Shown here one piece after another: positions 62,271-64,000 of a stretch of 64,000 bases of DNA. The DNA comes from G963701675 sp963701675 (lineage in GTDB: Bacteria > Planctomycetota > Planctomycetia > Gemmatales > Gemmataceae). Under the pieces are notes generated by a model that was not told where the DNA came from, did not search any database, and was given only the letters and a program-made list of their open reading frames with translations. The number at the start of each line of letters is the position of its first letter. Position 1 is the first letter of the stretch. A program made the position numbers and the translations under genes. The stretch is taken from positions 4,712,001 to 4,776,000 of the forward strand of contig OY969623.1 in NCBI GenBank assembly GCA_963701675.1, read 5' to 3'.

Positions 62271-63554
62271 TCAAACCAACTGCCCAATCGGTTTTCCTTC
62301 CGCAATCGGCATTGGTCGCCCAAGGTTATCGCGAATCTGATGTGCTGGGTCGAGACCCAGGCCCTTGTACAGGGTGGCGAAGAGGTCGCCGACCGTGTAG
62401 GGATCGCCCGAAACCGACATGCCCTCGGCGTCGGTCGCGCCGATGACCTGCCCGCTCTTCAGAGCGCCACCACCGAGCGCGACCGCCCAGCAACGTGCCC
62501 AGTGATCGCGGCCGGCGTTCTGGTTGATACGCGGTGTTCGGCCGAATTCACCCATCCATACCACGACCGTGTTCTTCCACATGCCGCGCAACACAAGGTC
62601 TTTCACGAGGGCGCCCATTGCCTTATCGAGGACCGGAAGACGCTGGTTGCGGAGCGTCGGGAAAATGTTCTGATGCAAGTCCCAGCCACCTAGGTCCACT
62701 TCAACGCACGTGACGCCGGCTTCCACCAGGCGGCGGGCCAGGAGGCAGCCGCGGCCAAATCCGTTGTTGCCGTACTCTTCCTGAACCCCGGGCTTTTCGC
62801 CTCGGAGGTCAAACACTTTGCCTTCTTTCGACGCAACCAGGTTGAACGCCTTCTTGTAGATATCGCGATGAGCGATGCCCGCGTCGCCGCGCTTACCTTG
62901 GTTGAAGTTGCTTTCCACCGTATCGAACAGCGCCTTGCGTCGTTCGATTCGAGCCACCTGCTGCATCTCATTGCCCAAGTTGTCGGGCAGCTGGATATTC
63001 TCCGGCGGCTGACCGGGATTTTGCACCGTAAAGGGCGCGTAATTCATTCCCAGAAAACCCGGCCCATCCGCGGGTCGGCCAATCGCGATGAAGCCGGGCA
63101 ACGAAAGTTCCTTCGGCGTCAGGATGTACGAAGCTACGGAGCCGATCGATGGATGATTGACGAGCGGGCTCGGCACGTGCGACGTGTGCATTAACTGCCG
63201 GCCACGGGCATGGTCTCCTTCGTTCGTCACCAATGAGCGGATGAGCGAAAGGTGTTTCATCTGTTGGGCCACGCTGGGCATGTGCTCGCAAATCTCGATG
63301 CCGCTTACGCTCGTCGGCTTCGGTTTGAATTCGCCCGCCGTCGTCGCGCCCGGCTTCATGTCCCAGATATCGATGGACGGTGGTCCACCGCTCATCCAAA
63401 GCACGATCAGGCTCTTGTTTTCTTTTTTGAGTTTCGGAGTCTCTGCGCGGAGTCGCTGAATGAAGTGCATTCCCGGCAAGGCTAGCGCCGACATGCCGGC
63501 CACATGCTTAAGAAAGTGCCGCCGATTGAACCAGGAATAAGTCGCGCCTAACAT
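62271..63554 (-). CDS. DUF1501 family protein with twin-arginine leader
   Basis: The 427-residue protein begins MLGATYSWFNRRHFLKHVAG, a Tat signal (RRHFLK), consistent with periplasmic export. The alkaline-phosphatase-like domain shows LIVLWMSGGPPSIDIWDMKP, VTCVEVDLGGWDLHQN and TVVVWMGEFGRTPRINQNAGRDHW, the standard DUF1501 pattern of planctomycetes. These usually follow DUF1549/DUF1553 cytochrome-like genes in sulfated polysaccharide loci, but none is nearby. The ATG at 63554 is chosen. The longer frame is open to the window edge and runs through an unrelated upstream segment. Confidence 0.9.
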   Translation of the reverse strand: MLGATYSWFNRRHFLKHVAGMSALALPGMHFIQRLRAETPKLKKENKSLIVLWMSGGPPSIDIWDMKPGATTAGEFKPKPTSVSGIEICEHMPSVAQQMKHLSLIRSLVTNEGDHARGRQLMHTSHVPSPLVNHPSIGSVASYILTPKELSLPGFIAIGRPADGPGFLGMNYAPFTVQNPGQPPENIQLPDNLGNEMQQVARIERRKALFDTVESNFNQGKRGDAGIAHRDIYKKAFNLVASKEGKVFDLRGEKPGVQEEYGNNGFGRGCLLARRLVEAGVTCVEVDLGGWDLHQNIFPTLRNQRLPVLDKAMGALVKDLVLRGMWKNTVVVWMGEFGRTPRINQNAGRDHWARCWAVALGGGALKSGQVIGATDAEGMSVSGDPYTVGDLFATLYKGLGLDPAHQIRDNLGRPMPIAEGKPIGQLV

Positions 63555-64000
63555 TGGAGTCCCCTTGATGGCATGGCGGGTCGTTGCCGAGGCAGTTCTA
63601 TGGAGTGGGTCACCTTGTATGAGTGTGACGCGGAACTGCCCTGCTGTCAAGAAGCGAGCACAAAGAAGCGCGTCCACCAATCGACATCCGTAATGCCGGG
63701 GCAGCTTTGATGGAAGCGCAGCTTTGAGGCGGTTGTTCCTTGACAGCCCGGTATCGGCAGGTTTCGACGGGTCCAGGCCCGCAGGAAGTTGAAGTGTCGC
63801 GTCGATCCTGATACTCGGTGGGTCGGAATGGTCACCATCTCCGATCGGCGCAGGAGGTGGCGGCGTCGGCGTCACGGGGTTTACGACAGGCGGCGAGCTA
63901 GGTTTCTTGTTCACCACCAAGATCGTAACGCCGCCTGTGATCGCGCTGTCGATGGTATCCGTAGCGGTGAGCGTTTGGCTTCCAATCGTGTTGAATATGA
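63555..64000 (-). CDS. C-terminal end of an upstream exported protein (partial)
   Basis: From the window edge, a minus-strand frame reads GSQTLTATDTIDSAITGGV, an Ig/cadherin-like repeat phrase typical of large planctomycete surface proteins, then a Pro-rich stretch (NPVTPTPPPPAPIGDG). The stop cannot be fixed: this frame stays open into DUF1501, whereas a second frame ends at 63647. A frameshift or true read-through may explain this. The gene begins beyond the window. Confidence 0.5.

Overview
The window comes from a bacterium of the phylum Planctomycetota, most likely close to the Gemmatales. Three things point there: six large beta-rich exported proteins that share an N-terminal L-E-x-L-E-x-R motif typical of planctomycete extracellular proteins, a DUF1501 protein with a twin-arginine leader, and methanofuran-type C1 genes (mfnB, mfnE, mfnF and a HisA/HisF-related gene). 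No rRNA, tRNA, CRISPR array or complete insertion sequence was found.

Layout. 1-5.1 kb: a palindrome cluster, gdhA, a PQQ-type sugar dehydrogenase and an S1-domain protein. 5.6-10.5 kb: glycerate 2-kinase, a small DUF104 antitoxin-like unit, a HisA-like enzyme, YqgE and an autoregulated MarR protein. 10.6-17.8 kb: a frameshifted J-domain-like membrane protein, then a compact plus-strand operon (ABC exporter, GT39-type transferase, polytopic membrane protein, GT2 protein) that probably builds or moves envelope glycoconjugates. 17.8-24 kb: a Cys-rich secreted protein, a methyltransferase, a long hairpin repeat and a two-gene module (wHTH/coiled-coil protein plus P-loop ATPase) of unknown function. 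24-28.9 kb: the classic translation operon infC-rpmI-rplT-pheS-pheT, with infC apparently starting at AUC. 29-35.4 kb: fabF-like, CvpA-like, PilB-like and PilT ATPases, hisF and DUF2442. 35.5-39.5 kb: a type IIG restriction-modification enzyme and a toxin-first PIN/VapC pair. 39.8-47 kb: BNR and FG-GAP exported proteins around a DUF4139-like protein. 47-50.5 kb: a Ser/Thr kinase fused to an FtsZ/tubulin-like GTPase domain. 50.7-53.4 kb: ASCH protein and mfnB/mfnE/mfnF. 53.4-64 kb: two tandem SBBP-repeat paralogues, an FG-GAP protein, a sigma-70 factor, a DUF1501 protein and the edge of another exported protein.

Two window-wide patterns matter. First, single-base lesions interrupt at least seven genes, including the normally essential pheS, so many are probably sequence errors rather than pseudogenes. 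Second, short tandem repeats with 7- or 8-base units sit between genes and also inside three coding sequences (hisF and both SBBP genes), where the 7-base unit ATTCTGA is translated as a 7-residue repeat.
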